The position numbers and the translations under genes were made by a program. DNA of 64,000 nucleotides, from assembly GCF_022605165.1 (NCBI RefSeq), contig NC_063069.1, positions 4,340,001-4,404,000 on the forward strand. The letters are read 5' to 3'. This DNA is from Purpureocillium takamizusanense. Its lineage: Eukaryota; Ascomycota; Sordariomycetes; Hypocreales; Ophiocordycipitaceae. Every line of letters begins with the position of its first letter. The first letter of the stretch is position 1. The notes under the pieces were generated by a model. That model was given only the letters and a program-made list of their open reading frames with translations. It searched no databases and was not told the DNA's origin. Below are positions 1 through 10,232 of this stretch, piece by piece.

Positions 1-49
1 GAGTTACATTAGTGAGGTGCGTGCTAGTTATTGACTAACGGACCGTTAG

Positions 50-812
50 GTACTACATGGGCATCTCTCTCTGCTGCTTGCTATTGGGTTTTGGCACGGA
101 CTCGAGTGTCTTGATGCAAGCACTAACAAGGCAGCAAGACAATGAGGAGGAGGATGACGAGTCGGTGACGGAGCCCGACTCGGACCTCGACGAGAACTTT
201 GAGCAGGCTCTGCCGTTCGCGGTGGCTATTTACGAGATTGTGCTCCGGAGGTGGGGAGACAAGAATACGCTGAGCTTCATACATACGACACTAGTCTTCA
301 TGCTTCGGATGTCCCAACTTCCAGCAGCCATGTCGCACCTCGAGGACCGATACCCCTGGAAGCTTACTTCCCTGATGCTCAATTACCTGCTCAAGACAAT
401 AAAGAAAGAGCCAAGGATCGACACGGAGGATTTCCCCGGCCAGGAAGAGAAGAGTCAAGAACCCGTTCCCTTGCCGGAGGACTACGCGCTGCGCGGGCTG
501 CTCTTCGCCGAGGATTTCTTCCCGAAGGGCTGGTTCGATAACGAGAAGCTAGACGAAACGGACCGCTACCTAGAGGCGGCTTCCAAAACTTTGGACCGAC
601 AGGAGCGTATTCTCTGGATCGGGCGTAGGATCGCCGACTCAGGCAGGTGGTTGACATGGGATGACAAGGCGCGTCGGTTCGGCGTGGATTCGAAGTATGA
701 TTTTGAGCTGGAGGGGTTGCCTAGTGACAATCAGGACGCGGCCAGCGTCACGGCCGTCGACCCTGGACCCGCGCCAGTAGAGATGGACATAGACGACGAA
801 AGGGCCACCTAG
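50..812 (+). CDS. Est1-type telomerase/NMD-like protein, C-terminal exon (gene begins before the window)
   Basis: This is the last exon of an Est1/SMG-type DNA/RNA-binding protein whose earlier exons lie outside the window. Bases 1-49 read as an intron end, with a branch-like ttgactaac and an acceptor AG at 48-49. The exon opens in the same phase as exon 3 of the second copy at 8655. Visible family motifs are ALRGLLFAEDFFP and ERILWIGRRIA, as in fungal Est1-domain proteins. The protein aligns along almost its whole length with residues encoded at 8655-9300. The two copies diverge after the TRRFG/ARRFG block: this one has an acidic tail (EMDIDDERAT), the other a short basic one. Est1 relatives act in telomerase recruitment or nonsense-mediated decay. 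Whether this accessory paralogue does either is unknown. The ATG at 57 is internal, not a start. Confidence 0.75.
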
Positions 813-888
813 CGACTGCGAAGTCGTCGTGACGCGTTGGCCACCCGCATACGTCCGTTAGACGGTCTAAGTAGCTGCCTCAAAGACA

Positions 889-1137
889 ATGATACCTCGC
901 TTAGATGGGCTACCCGACGAGCTGCCCGACGAGCCAATTCGGCTGCGACGATCCATGATCACGTCAAAGGCTCATGGCGAAGAATTTTCACGGTATAGAG
1001 AGCTGTGGGACTCGACCCCCGCTCCACGTCATTACGGACAAGACGAGTGGACTGTCAGCCCTGAGTCGCCGATGGATAAAGCTATCAAGCTTGTGCGGCC
1101 TTGGGTTTCTGAAGTCGTAGAGGGCAGGGGAAGATGA
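889..1137 (+). CDS. Short unknown coding fragment, related to the gene at 10233
   Basis: An 82-codon open frame of unknown function. Its first 20 codons (DELPDEP and neighbours) come from a copy of the gacgagctg repeat, so the native start may be lost. From about codon 22 it looks protein-like. Its end (HYGQDEWTVSPESPMDKA, then a hydrophobic stretch) parallels the end of the protein at 10233 (FYGEDVRSISPTWSVDEA): the shared positions are YG-x-D, SP, D-x-A, L-x-x-P and a closing acidic residue. It may be the truncated 3' part of a paralogue flanking the first Est1-like copy, just as the 10233 gene follows the second. Confidence 0.3.
   Translation: MIPRLDGLPDELPDEPIRLRRSMITSKAHGEEFSRYRELWDSTPAPRHYGQDEWTVSPESPMDKAIKLVRPWVSEVVEGRGR
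903..937 (+). repeat. Isolated fragment of the gacgagctg repeat
   Basis: Contains gacgagctg followed by cccgacgagccaattcgg. This matches the subunit and the 'gacgagccaat' boundary sequence of the arrays at 20.07-20.40 kb. It shows that the repeat is dispersed and not only a local tandem array. Confidence 0.55.
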
Positions 1138-1398
1138 GGCAGTAGAACGAGGGCCTCGCACACTAGAGCTCGCCGAGGACCGGAAATAGTCGTCGATACA
1201 ATGATGAGCTGTGGAGACATATCAATGTACGTCTCTCAGGCGTAAGAGTGCACTATGGACCCAGGACACGTCCGTGGTCCATATATATCCATCACAGCTC
1301 CGCGGATACTAATGGGCGTTAGGCTGTCGAGATCAAGGACTGGGCATTGACCCAGGGTATTTCACTAGAAAACCTCAAGCCGCCCGCCGAAGCGTTTT

Positions 1399-1823
1399 GA
1401 AGCGAAGCGGGAACTGCAACCTGGCCTACCTTAGGCGGTGCGCTTCTGCTTCCGCTCACAAATGAGGCAGGTGATGTCAAGCTACTGGATCGTGACACAG
1501 GGGCGGGGCGCCGCAAGGTCTGGCATCCCGATCATATTATGTACCTGGAGCATGAGGGGCTTGCTGTCATCAAGGGTAGCATTCACCTTATTTATGCCCC
1601 CATTTACCTGCCGGTGTAAGGGCCAAGGGCGAACTACGTGTCCGTCTGCGAGTCATTCACATCTCATCGTACTCGTTGCTTCATGGTCAATGTACGAGAT
1701 GGAGTAACGTTTCTTTTCAGAGCGGTCCTTCATGAGGCGAGTCAACCATGCAAATTTGAACTTGCTAGGTCTGTTTGTCATTCTGCCTTCACTTTGCCCC
1801 ATCAAACCGACGCGGCACCCTAA
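1399..1823 (+). CDS. Unrecognised coding fragment with one intron
   Basis: Not recognised. One frame stays open from 1399 (after an in-frame TGA) and has a protein-like composition, including LLDRDTGAGRRKVWHPDHI and a hydrophobic run. It reaches a clean donor gtaagg at 1616. A strong polypyrimidine acceptor (ttcttttcag) ends at 1720. Joining 1615 to 1721 keeps the frame and gives a further 34 codons to a TAA at 1821-1823. No convincing start was found upstream, so this may be the 3' end of a decayed gene. It could also be chance; the join is an inference. Confidence 0.3.
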
Positions 1824-1829
1824 GGTAAC

Positions 1830-2297
1830 TCACTCAGTTGCCTTCCGTACTACCTCCTTCACGAATTCTTCGACCCGATCATCCAGCTCAATAGGAATCT
1901 CTTCCAAGCCATTCATATAGACAGTTCTTGCCCCGTTTTTGAATTCGCTTATAAGTCGCAGAATGTGGTTTTGCCATATAGTCCTCCAATGAGGAGCCTC
2001 TGCCAAGTCGATCAAGTCTTTGTCCGTGACTTTGAATGGTCCGCGGGCGCTTTTGTCGTTTAGTAGATAACGCGTAGTCCAGTACCGCTCCAAATACCGG
2101 GCGTCCGATAGATGCTGGAAATGTATATAAAGCACCTCGTCGCTTTCGCATTCCCGACATTGTTCAAGCTTGAGCTCGACATGGGACTCAAGAAGATTAT
2201 TTTCTGAACACTCGCGGTGGTGATTACACTCTTTGTAGCCCACGTCGTCAATGTGGCCACATCTGACTGAAATCTTGGTAATGAGATGAACTACCAT
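1830..2297 (-). CDS. Small Cys/His-rich protein, putative zinc-binding
   Basis: A 155-aa protein on the minus strand, starting at an ATG in a good context (caacaATGG). Its N-terminal half carries Cys and His pairs: CGHIDD at about residue 13, then EC-x-H-H-x-x-EC, and C-x2-C (QCREC) at about residue 47. This resembles the common small fungal domain that opens with 'CGH' and closes with 'C-x2-C' and probably binds one zinc. The C-terminal half is charged and helical with no known motif. The gene converges on the fragment at 1399-1823 with 6 bp between them. Function unknown. Confidence 0.55.
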   Translation of the reverse strand: MVVHLITKISVRCGHIDDVGYKECNHHRECSENNLLESHVELKLEQCRECESDEVLYIHFQHLSDARYLERYWTTRYLLNDKSARGPFKVTDKDLIDLAEAPHWRTIWQNHILRLISEFKNGARTVYMNGLEEIPIELDDRVEEFVKEVVRKATE

Positions 2298-3207
2298 TGT
2301 TGGGGTGACAACGACAGCACTCTCAGCTCCCCGGGATGGTCACTCGCGCCTTAAATGGGGGGCGGCTAGACTCATTGTGGTACGCCCGTGATCCCAACGC
2401 CAAGTCGCAGGATGCATCGTGCACACGCGGGGAAGGAACACTCGGACTTGTTACTTTGCGAGGCCAGTTGGTGATAATGCGTGCCCCAAGCCAAACAAGG
2501 TCAAGTGTGGCTCTGACACGATTCGTGTGGCAATGCTCATTGGCCTGCATGCTCCAGCATGAATCCGTCAACGGCAGAGTACGACACAAAGTACGTAGGC
2601 CCGTGAGGGATCAAGGATTGAGATGAGAATCAACAGTAGGTGGCTCATAGATGTCCCAGTTTGCTACGGTGGCGCCGATGATGAACGAGTTGTGGCAAGG
2701 GGACTGCAACCAGTCGCGGCAAGGGGTGTGGGAACGAGTCGTAGCGGGGGGTGTTCTCTCTTCCCCCTCGCTCCCCACCTTTCGTAGTGCCTGTTGGGCG
2801 TTCTCGGATTATGAGCGTAACGAAAGGCATGTACCTCTATACCCTGGTAATGTATATTGTGATAAGAGACGGGGGTGAGACATAGCTTGCGTGGCGTTCC
2901 TCATGGTTTTGACTTGGCGGATGCGGGAACGCGTCGCGGCTGCTGAGGCCGGTCTCTGCGCTTTGCTCCTCTCGGCGGATACGATTCTCGTGTTGCCAGG
3001 AGACATGGCTCACCTCTTACGGCTGGCCACCGCTCCCGATCAAGAGCCTCGGGCACCGCTCGGTCCATTCTTTAAGTGCCGCGGCCGCCCAGTCAACTTG
3101 CGCGGAGGGTAAGACAGGTCATTCTCGACTGCATGTTGTATTCATCTGAACAACCGTACCTACCACATCCACCATTGCACTTCTGAAGCATCGACGGCGC
3201 GGCCAAG
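2298..3207. other. Gene-free stretch
   Basis: No frame here has both a plausible start and a protein-like composition. The open frames overlap one another on opposite strands. A possible alternative 5' exon for the downstream GTPase-like gene (a gggtaaga donor near 3108 and a ttttccgcag acceptor near 3270) cannot be confirmed. Confidence 0.4.
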
Positions 3208-3819
3208 ATGTTTGCCTGCTTTGAACCTCTCACTTGTCCAATTTCACTCGTCTGGTCTTCGCTTTTCCGCAGAACAGTTAGCAGGAGAGCATCATGCTTG
3301 ATCATCGGTGAGCTGGGAGTCGGCAAGACTAGCCTAATCAACATCCTCATGGGTGAAGAGCCAGACATAAGTGTAAGTCACTCAATCTTGCTGCAAACGA
3401 TGGCCGCTAACACACTCTAGTACATGCCCACGGCTGGGATTAAACGATACGACCCCCTAGGTCGAGGTTACAGCCTCATTGAAGTACCCGGCTCGACACC
3501 CAGCGCTGAAATACAGCGCGTTCTGACTGCTTCGGACTACGATCTTATCATCTTCGTCTTCCGTCCCGACAAGGTGTCGACGGCGAACTACTGCTGCCAC
3601 TTTGGGACAAAGTTACCTCCCGTGCCGGTGGTTGTTGTAGGTCTTTCGCCCCACAGAACGGATGGAGAGACAGGCAAGCGCCTCAAATGTGAGCTGTGCG
3701 GCAGGCGTTGCAACTACTTTTCTGTCACGATGCGTGATTCAACCAGCTTTCAAACGCTCGCATCATTCCTGGATAGACATGCCCGTTCCATCTGCAGGTC
3801 CAAAGTTGTACAGGCATAA
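3208..3819 (+). CDS. Small P-loop GTPase-like protein (Ras/Miro-like fold, degenerate)
   Basis: Model join(3208..3372, 3421..3819), 187 aa. The intron 3373-3420 (48 nt) has donor GTAAGT and acceptor CTCTAG and is phase 0. The P-loop is GELGVGKTS at about residue 34. A PTAG segment after the splice junction fits the switch I threonine. The G3 motif, normally DxxG, reads EVPG, and the G4 motif (N/TKxD) is replaced by GLSPHRTD. An insert with a CxxC pair (CELC) precedes a segment (YFSVT) resembling the G5 strand, followed by a terminal helix (FLDRH). The core is shorter than Ras (about 190 aa). Nucleotide binding is plausible, but loss of the G3 aspartate and the G4 motif suggests weak or unusual guanine specificity. 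The start is the first ATG in frame. An upstream exon is possible. Confidence 0.6.
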
Positions 3820-4127
3820 CTTTCGCCATCTCGCTCCGCGCGTGGGGGTATTCTTTGCTTGCCGCCGTAAGATATGTATTTCTAAGCTCAAGTGCCAACC
3901 GCGTGTTGGCAGCCAAATCAAGCTGCTTAAGTGAAGCCCCATGACGACACAACCGTGAGCCGCGGACGGGACGAACGACCGCTGCCCTCTCCCTTTTTTT
4001 GTTGCTCCCATCGTGGCCAGTTGTTCACATGCAGTTGCTCCGACCAGATGCCGAACCAAGTTGGAGCGCTGCCGATCTCACTTGCATATGATGGGGCAGG
4101 CTGGCGAGAACTGAAGACAGAGCAAAT
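3820..4127. other. Intergenic, convergent genes
   Basis: About 300 bp between the stop of the GTPase-like gene (+) and the stop of the bZIP gene (-). I see no coding frame or repeat. Confidence 0.5.
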
Positions 4128-4825
4128 TCAGTTTTCGGCAGTACTTGAAGGGTCCCCACCGCCAGTAGTTCCTCCTGTAGCCGCCCAATATGAGTATTGG
4201 ATGCCTATTGCCCTGTAACCGGAAATAAGCTCGATATGAAGATCTTGGTTGCGTTGGCAGAGCTCCTGAATGGTCTTAGAATCATCAACCCGGAGTCGTT
4301 CCAGATCCTCTACCTCCTTCTCGAGAGAACGGATGGTTTGCTTGGTCTTTAGCAGATAACCGCGCTGGAGCTTTCGGTCGTTGGCTCTCTTGCGCTGTAA
4401 TTGTTCGGGTGTTAAGGTGGAAACCGGCCGGCACTCTATAGAGCAAAAGCTTAGCTACGATAAACGGTAGTTCCCAAGCCATGATATGCGGTGGCCGACT
4501 GTTTGGGAGGGCCAGGGTATCTCTTACGCTTCTTCTTGGTCGCCGTTCGAGATCCTTGACTGTTAGGCATGTCCCTGGCAGCTTTGATGCCAGGTCTCAC
4601 CATCCTTGGGGTTTTGTTTCCGGTTTTTGGTGCCGCAGATGGTGGTCGGCTCTGACACGGGACGTTGAGGAACATTTTCTGGCTCTGGTACTGAGCTTCG
4701 GCGGGATGGGCCTCGAGTTCGGTGCTGTGAACGGGCGACATGGCGTCTTGATGAGCCTTGATTTCCCCAACACTCTGCGGAAAGTGATCCCACGGGTCGC
4801 CAGGCTCAAAATTCGGAGCATCCAT
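4128..4825 (-). CDS. bZIP transcription factor (fungal type), two exons
   Basis: Model complement(join(4128..4435, 4528..4825)), 201 aa. Exon 1 encodes a Pro/Ser/Thr-rich N-terminus ending in a lysine-rich run. A consensus donor GTAAGA lies at 4527, a branch-like gctaag follows, and the acceptor is CTATAG at 4436. The 92-nt intron joins exon 2 in frame. Exon 2 carries LTPEQLQRKRANDRKLQR, the N-x3-R basic region typical of fungal bZIPs that begin 'LTPEQL-x-RKRAND'. A leucine/isoleucine heptad zipper follows (IRSLEKEVEDLERLRV) for roughly 40 residues, then a short Gly/Thr-rich tail. The DUF3425-type C-terminal domain found in many relatives is absent, so this is a short or truncated member. The ATG at 4825 was preferred over the GTG just upstream. 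Confidence 0.72.
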
Positions 4826-5494
4826 CACTGCAAATCCGTGATGTGGAACGTGATATTATTGCTTACATCAATGGTGACGCCTGAAGAGCAAAGGGCAAGG
4901 TTTGGCGAAATCGCAAATGGGGACAAAGAGTGGCAGGCCTTGATACGGCTGGAGTAACGCATACAGGTGTTGCACGTGCCTTTTGTGGTTGGCGCTCGAG
5001 GAGCGGTTGCGATCCGTTGGGTTTGGGTGGCTCATGCCCCTTCAGTTCGTGTTAGTCTGTGGGGATCCGTCCCGTGCCGCAAGGACCCCAAATCTTGAAG
5101 GGCCACAACACGCTGCTTTTCCATGAATCATGAACATGCCTCGGTGGAACGACGCTGGCGGAGAAGTGTGCATCAACCCCGACGAGTGCATGTTGCCCCC
5201 TTCCGCACCCCCTCATCAGACCCCGGCCCCGGGTATTGCTGCCAAGGCAGGAGCATCAGCCCAGTCACCGAGCTCTTGTGCAGCTGCTCTGACGGTTCGA
5301 ATTGCCTCGTTGGTCTGGGCAATCAGCAGAGGCTGACTCGCTGTTGCATCTCTGCCTGTCACGCATACGATGAAACTCCAGCCATGTCGTTCAGTCTTCC
5401 CGCGACCCTTGCTCGAACCAGTAGTGGCCTCCACACAGCAACAAAAGCTGGCTGCCTTCATAATGACAGAGCCTCGGATGACTTGTTGTCGTTA

Positions 5495-5710
5495 CCGAGT
5501 GTCTCACCCGCATCAGCTGCTCAAGTTTGCCTCTGGCCGTCAGAGGTAGGGATGATGGGGGCAACAATGTCAGGCCCCCTTGCCGTCAAGCCTCACCGTC
5601 TTGACCAACACCACCTCCATCAGAGTGACCAGTTTTCCCGCTTGTGAGCCGCTAGGGCCAGAAAGCTTAGCCACGGGCCGCCCGACACGGAATAGGGGCT
5701 GGACGAGCAT
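5495..5710 (+). repeat. Degenerate dispersed repeat, copy 1
   Basis: Shares a 5' block (gtgtctcacccgcatcagc) and a 3' block (cacgggccgcccgacacgg) with the copies at 6100 and 9445. Many differences are C/T or G/A transitions. That would fit repeat-induced point mutation, but no count was made. Confidence 0.4.
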
Positions 5711-6099
5711 GTCGGTAACCCCTGAACCGCACACACCGATGCGTGTCTTGCCGTCCTTACCATCTCATGTGTCCGGAACCGACCATAGCCATCCGGCGAG
5801 CTTTCCTCCGCGGTGGCTGGTAACGTGTACCTTGGGGTCACCTCATCCGCCCCTGCACACCATCAACCGTCGCATAAAGGTTGGAGTGTTGGTCGGATGC
5901 ATCGTGCGAGGTGCTACTCGCACCTGTGGCCTCTCGTTCGAGTACAGGCAGCGCTGCCTTCATACTGCCGAATTTTACTCTCGCAAAGCCCCCCTAGGCA
6001 GAAGAGAGGCCACCTTTGCTCCTCGATCCAAAGAACATCCTGCCTCAAGCCCACCCGGCGCGTCATTCGTCATGCCAATTTCATTCCTGTCTACTGGCC

Positions 6100-6345
6100 A
6101 GTGTCTCGCGCACCAGCCGCTCGAGCTCACCCACCACTTTCAGTGTCAGGGGCAAGGGTAAGATGCACAGCAATAGGGATTCGCCAACGAGCCTCACCGT
6201 TTACTAGACTGACGCCCCTCCATTTGCCGCATTCTACCTGTTCATCCTGCTATGTGACCGGGTGTCGTGCCCTCGAGCTGACGGGACGAAATACTTGGTT
6301 GTGGGCCGCCCAATTTGGCACGACGGTGGGCATAACACCTCAAGC
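6100..6345 (+). repeat. Degenerate dispersed repeat, copy 2
   Basis: The 5' block (gtgtctcgcgcaccagccgc) and 3' block (tggttgtgggccgcccaat) correspond to copies 1 and 3. About 70 bp around 6250-6320 align with 9613-9685 with only short gaps. Confidence 0.45.
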
Positions 6346-6879
6346 GGGCGCCCATCAGTGTATCCCTTGCCCTTGGGGCTTGCTTATGGCGTGAAACGCG
6401 TCCCATGGCTGTCCGCCCCATGCCTGAACTCCGGTGGTTCGTAATACGTACCCGGGAGTACTCTCCTATCGTCTGGTGTCGAGGGACATGGCAGCCCATG
6501 CTCTTTGTCCATCCATGACGGCATTGCCGTTGGTCCTTGATTCCAACGACTGGGGTGCTTCTAAGCGACTGTGCTTCTACTGTGGCCCATGGGATTTCTG
6601 TTGGGGGTCTGAGAACAAGTTCAAGCTGTTCATACAGTTGGTTTGTCACGGCACCTGCTGTTTGGGCATACTTCGTGCTCGTATTGGCCAGTATAGTGCG
6701 ACTTGGAGACATGTCAGCTGCTCCTCGATAGCGGGAAAATGCATGACCCCGTCCGGCACTATGTCAAGATGGAAGATGGCCATGCAAGGCAGCGGGTTCG
6801 CCAGCCGTCTTCTGGTTGCCTTACCGCCGATGCCTCAGGGCGCCTCCAGGCTGTCCGCGGAGCGCAAACAATTCTTCTG

Positions 6880-6888
6880 TATATATAC
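6880..6888 (+). promoter_or_regulatory. Possible TATA element of the second Est1-like gene
   Basis: tatatatac lies 127 bp upstream of the chosen ATG at 7015. It is the only strong TATA-like sequence nearby. Its position suits a fungal core promoter, but no other evidence supports it. Confidence 0.3.
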
Positions 6889-7014
6889 CGCGCTTGCTCT
6901 TCCCCACGGCCGTCCATCGCACGAACGAGGAGGATCAGTTCCATCCTTCTCATATCTTTCTATATCGAAGCAAAAAATCAAGCATTCCCATACCAAACAT
7001 ACCACAAGCCCCTT

Positions 7015-9354
7015 ATGGAGCGACTTACGTGGTGGTTTGCCTATTTCCGCAACACGGGCCGGCAGGAGGCCGCTGCCCAGAGCAGCTGCCCCCTCTGCAA
7101 GGCCGAGATCCAGCCCAATCTCGGCTCCTTCGAAGCCCACGTCTGCGCAAACGTCTCCAGCCACTCCTCCCTGGCCATCAATGCTGACATCGAAGACGCC
7201 TTTGGGTCTGTCACAATACACAGCCCTCAGTAAGCCCCCATGCCGCACCGACGTGTTGTGTCATGCTATATCCTTTCAAAGTGTTCTTGTGGAGTTGACT
7301 GCGCGTTTGCAGATCGCACCCCGCGGCCTGGTCCCCTGGGGCCACCGGTCGAGGCAGACCAACTAGGCGGCGGTCCGTCTCCGGCGGTCCGGCCACCATA
7401 GACCGCGCCAACGAGCTGGAACGGCACCAGGATCCCGAGGACCAAACTGAGGGCTACCAGCGTCGCAGCAAGAAGCTAACCTCCACGCCAGCCGCGGTGG
7501 CCCAGCTCCACGGCTCCTCGCCACCCGCTCCGTGCCGCAGCCCCGTGGGACCGAGTGACTGGAGTGAATTCAACTGCAGCTTTACATCCAGCTCTGACGA
7601 TGACGCAGGGCTAAAGACGCCCCGGCCCGGGCACTCTCAGCTTATCTCTGGCAACGGACGGCAGTCTCCTCAAAATACGGCCCAGCGAGACCCCCAATGG
7701 ATCCACGGCTCGCCCGTAGAGCACTCTTCGGTGCCCGAGATGATAAGGGAGCCACAGACAAAGCCCATCTCCCCTGAGCAGCTGGTCGCCGAGGTCGACG
7801 GCATCTATGCAGGCCTGGTCGAGCTTGAGTCCAAGTGCAGGGGGTGTATTAGCACTCAGGACACGAAGCAACTCAGCCAAGAACAATATCAAGCTCTCAT
7901 TGCCTTACATAGATCGGTACTCCACGATCATTACGACTTCTTCCAAGCAAGCCAGCATCCGTCAGCTAGCGAAGCCCTGCGTTATCTCGCTTCGAAGAAA
8001 GCCATGACAGTCAGAATGTGGCGCCATGGCATGCATTCCTTCTTGGAACTTCTTCGTCATAGGCTCCCAGACTCAGTGGACCACATGGTGACCTTCATCC
8101 ATACCGCCTATAGCATAACGACGCTATTATACGAAACCGTACCGGCGTTTGAAGAAATATGGATGGAATGCCTCGGCGACCTGAGTAGGATTCGGATGGA
8201 TATCGAGGATGATACTCAAGACAAAGAGACGTGGACAGATATTGCCAAAGATTGGTACACCAAGGCCTCGGACAAATCACCCACAATCGGCCGTCTCTAC
8301 CATCATCGTGCAATTCTAGCGCGACCAAATGCGCTACAGCAATTGTACTTATATGCCAAGTCGCTTTGCGTGCTTATCTCGTTCCCTGGCACGCGCGATA
8401 GCATCTTTACGCTACTTGATCCGTTTTTAAACGGCTCACCCCACGAGCTTGACCCCGCTGATGCCGCGTTTATGCGCGTGCACGGCATCTTCTTCTCCGG
8501 AGAGTCAAGGGAGAAGCTAGAAGGGTCTATGAATGAGTTTTTAAGTCTTCTTGACGACCGAATCGAGCACGAAGACTCCTTTTTTTGGCTCGAAAAGGGG
8601 TGAGATGGCTCGCATCCGGTACGATATGCCGATCGTGTACTGACAGACGGTCAGGTACTACTTGAGCATCTCTCTGTGCTGCTTGATGTTAGATTTTGGC
8701 GCAGAGTCCAACGTCTTGATGCAGGCGCTAACAAGGCGCCAAATAAGCGACCGGGCGAATGGCAAGTCGATACAGGAGACCGACTGGGACCCCGAAGAGA
8801 AGTTTGAGCAGTCTCTGCAGTTCGTCGTCCGGATATACGAGATTGTACTCCGGAGGTTGGGAGACATCAATATGCTCAGCTTCATCCACACGATGCTGGT
8901 CTTTATGCTTCGGATGTCTCAGCTTCCGGCTGCTATGTCGCACCTCGAGAGCCGATACCCTTGGGGGCTTACTTGCGCGATGCTCAACTCCTTGCTCGGG
9001 ATGACAGTGACGAAGCCGCGGATCGACACGGAGGAGTTTCCGGGTCCGCAGAAGCAGGGGGAGGAGCCCGTACCACTACCGGAAGACCATGCACTGCGCG
9101 GGCTACTTTTTGCCGAGCACTTTTTCCCGAATGGCTGGTTCGGCAACAGCAGACTCGACGAAACGAAGCGCTACATGGAGTCGGCGTCCAGGACCCTAAA
9201 TCGAGAGAAGAGGCTGGAGCGCATCCTCTGGATTGGGCGCAACATCGCTAACGCAGGGAAGTGGTTGACTTGGGACGCCAAGACGCGCCGGTTTGGGGAA
9301 GCATCACCCCTTCCGTCTAGTCGAAAGGCTATGGGCTTCGGCAGCTTGTCATAG
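7015..9354 (+). CDS. Est1-type telomerase/NMD-like protein, complete second copy
   Basis: Model join(7015..7229, 7313..8599, 8655..9354), 733 aa. Intron 1 (7230-7312, 83 nt) has donor GTAAGC, branch gttgactgc and acceptor TTTGCAG. Intron 2 (8600-8654, 55 nt) has donor GTGAGA, branch tactgac and acceptor GGTCAG. Both keep frame. The N-terminus has a C-x2-C...H-x3-C zinc-like motif (CPLCKAEI...FEAHVC). The centre has the Est1 block (ALIALHRSVLHDHYDFF, MWRHGMHSFLELLRHRLP, IGRLYHHRAILARPNALQQL), the 14-3-3/TPR-like fold shared by Est1, SMG5, SMG6 and SMG7. The C-terminus has ALRGLLFAEHFFP and ERILWIGRNIA. Relatives bind telomerase RNA or upf1 complexes; the role here is unproven. The last 16 residues are unrelated to those of the copy at 50-812, so one tail has been replaced or read into new sequence. 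Confidence 0.82.
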
Positions 9355-10232
9355 CTCTTGCGCAAACGAGGAACGAGTCCGCCCAGTTTCAAACGCTGGC
9401 TCTGCTGCGACGGTGACGCGTTTTGTTAGTTGGTGTCGTACACGAGTGCCTCACCTATAGCAGCTGCTCATGCCCAAGTCCTTCTAGCGCTCGGGACGTG
9501 GACAAGGGATACAACGATGGCAGGGGTTGGCCTGGTAATCGAGACTCGCGGTCCACTACGCGTACATCCTAATACTTGGCAACCTCGACCTACATGTCCA
9601 TTCTTCTTCTGTATGTGACGAGGCACTACGGCGTTGAGCTGAGCGGGAACAAGTGCTTGGCTGCGAGCTGCCGACTTGGAAGGAAGGCTGTAGAAGCAGC
9701 CTAGGCAGCCCCTGAATTGACCCTCACTGGGTCATGGTCTATCATGGCTAGCATCCGTTATAGTTGAAGTAATTAGCGGCCATCAGGCTAGCGTCTTGTC
9801 CACGGCGGCTGGGAATGCCGGCTCTTCATCTTGCATAATGCGGTCTATGGTGTGCAGATAGGATGCGTTGGCCCAAGGAACGCGTCGTGCATGCCGCGAG
9901 TCGCGCTCGTGTATTTGGACAAGCCCGGCTTGCGTCACCATAGTATGCTTATATCCGTGAATAACCGGTATGACTTGTATGGATCCTGGTGTACGTATAT
10001 CTACGAGCGCAGGAGGCGGACGAGGATCCGTCATCGGCCCTTGTTGTTGCGCCTCCCTCGTTTGGTTCCAGCACGTGCCTTTGAGCACAGCAAGAGTGAT
10101 CTCTGTTTGATCACACCGCATCGCTGCCTCGCCATCATCGCGGTTTCTCTTCGCGCATCAACAAAGGCGGAGCGCCAACCCTGCCCTCCGGACCAACAGC
10201 ATTGCTACGTCTGACCAAGCGCATCGGTGGTC
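9355..10232. other. Gene-free stretch with a repeat copy
   Basis: Apart from the degenerate repeat at 9445-9700 I see no supportable gene. A minus-strand frame of 112 codons (9783-10121) lacks recognisable motifs and is opposed by an equally long plus-strand frame, so it is not called. Confidence 0.45.
9445..9700 (+). repeat. Degenerate dispersed repeat, copy 3
   Basis: The 3' block (agtgcttggctgcgagctgc) aligns with atacttggttgtgggccgcc in copy 2, differing mostly by transitions. The 5' block (gtgcctcacctatagcagct) matches copies 1 and 2. It sits just downstream of the second Est1-like gene. Confidence 0.45.

Larger units (their letters stand above)
4826..7014. other. Gene-free, repeat-bearing stretch
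   Basis: About 2.2 kb without a convincing gene. The long open frames here overlap on both strands and have Pro/Ser/Arg/His-rich compositions expected of non-coding GC-rich DNA. It holds two copies of a degenerate dispersed repeat (5495-5710 and 6100-6345) and, at its end, the promoter region of the second Est1-like gene. Confidence 0.5.

Noticed and set aside
5123..6394. Several overlapping 170-190-codon frames
   Set aside because: Frames overlap on both strands, are rich in Pro, Ser, Arg and His, and cross repeat copies; no motif is present.
9783..10214. Opposed 112- and 127-codon frames
   Set aside because: Neither has a recognisable domain, and each is the shadow of the other; no reason to prefer one.
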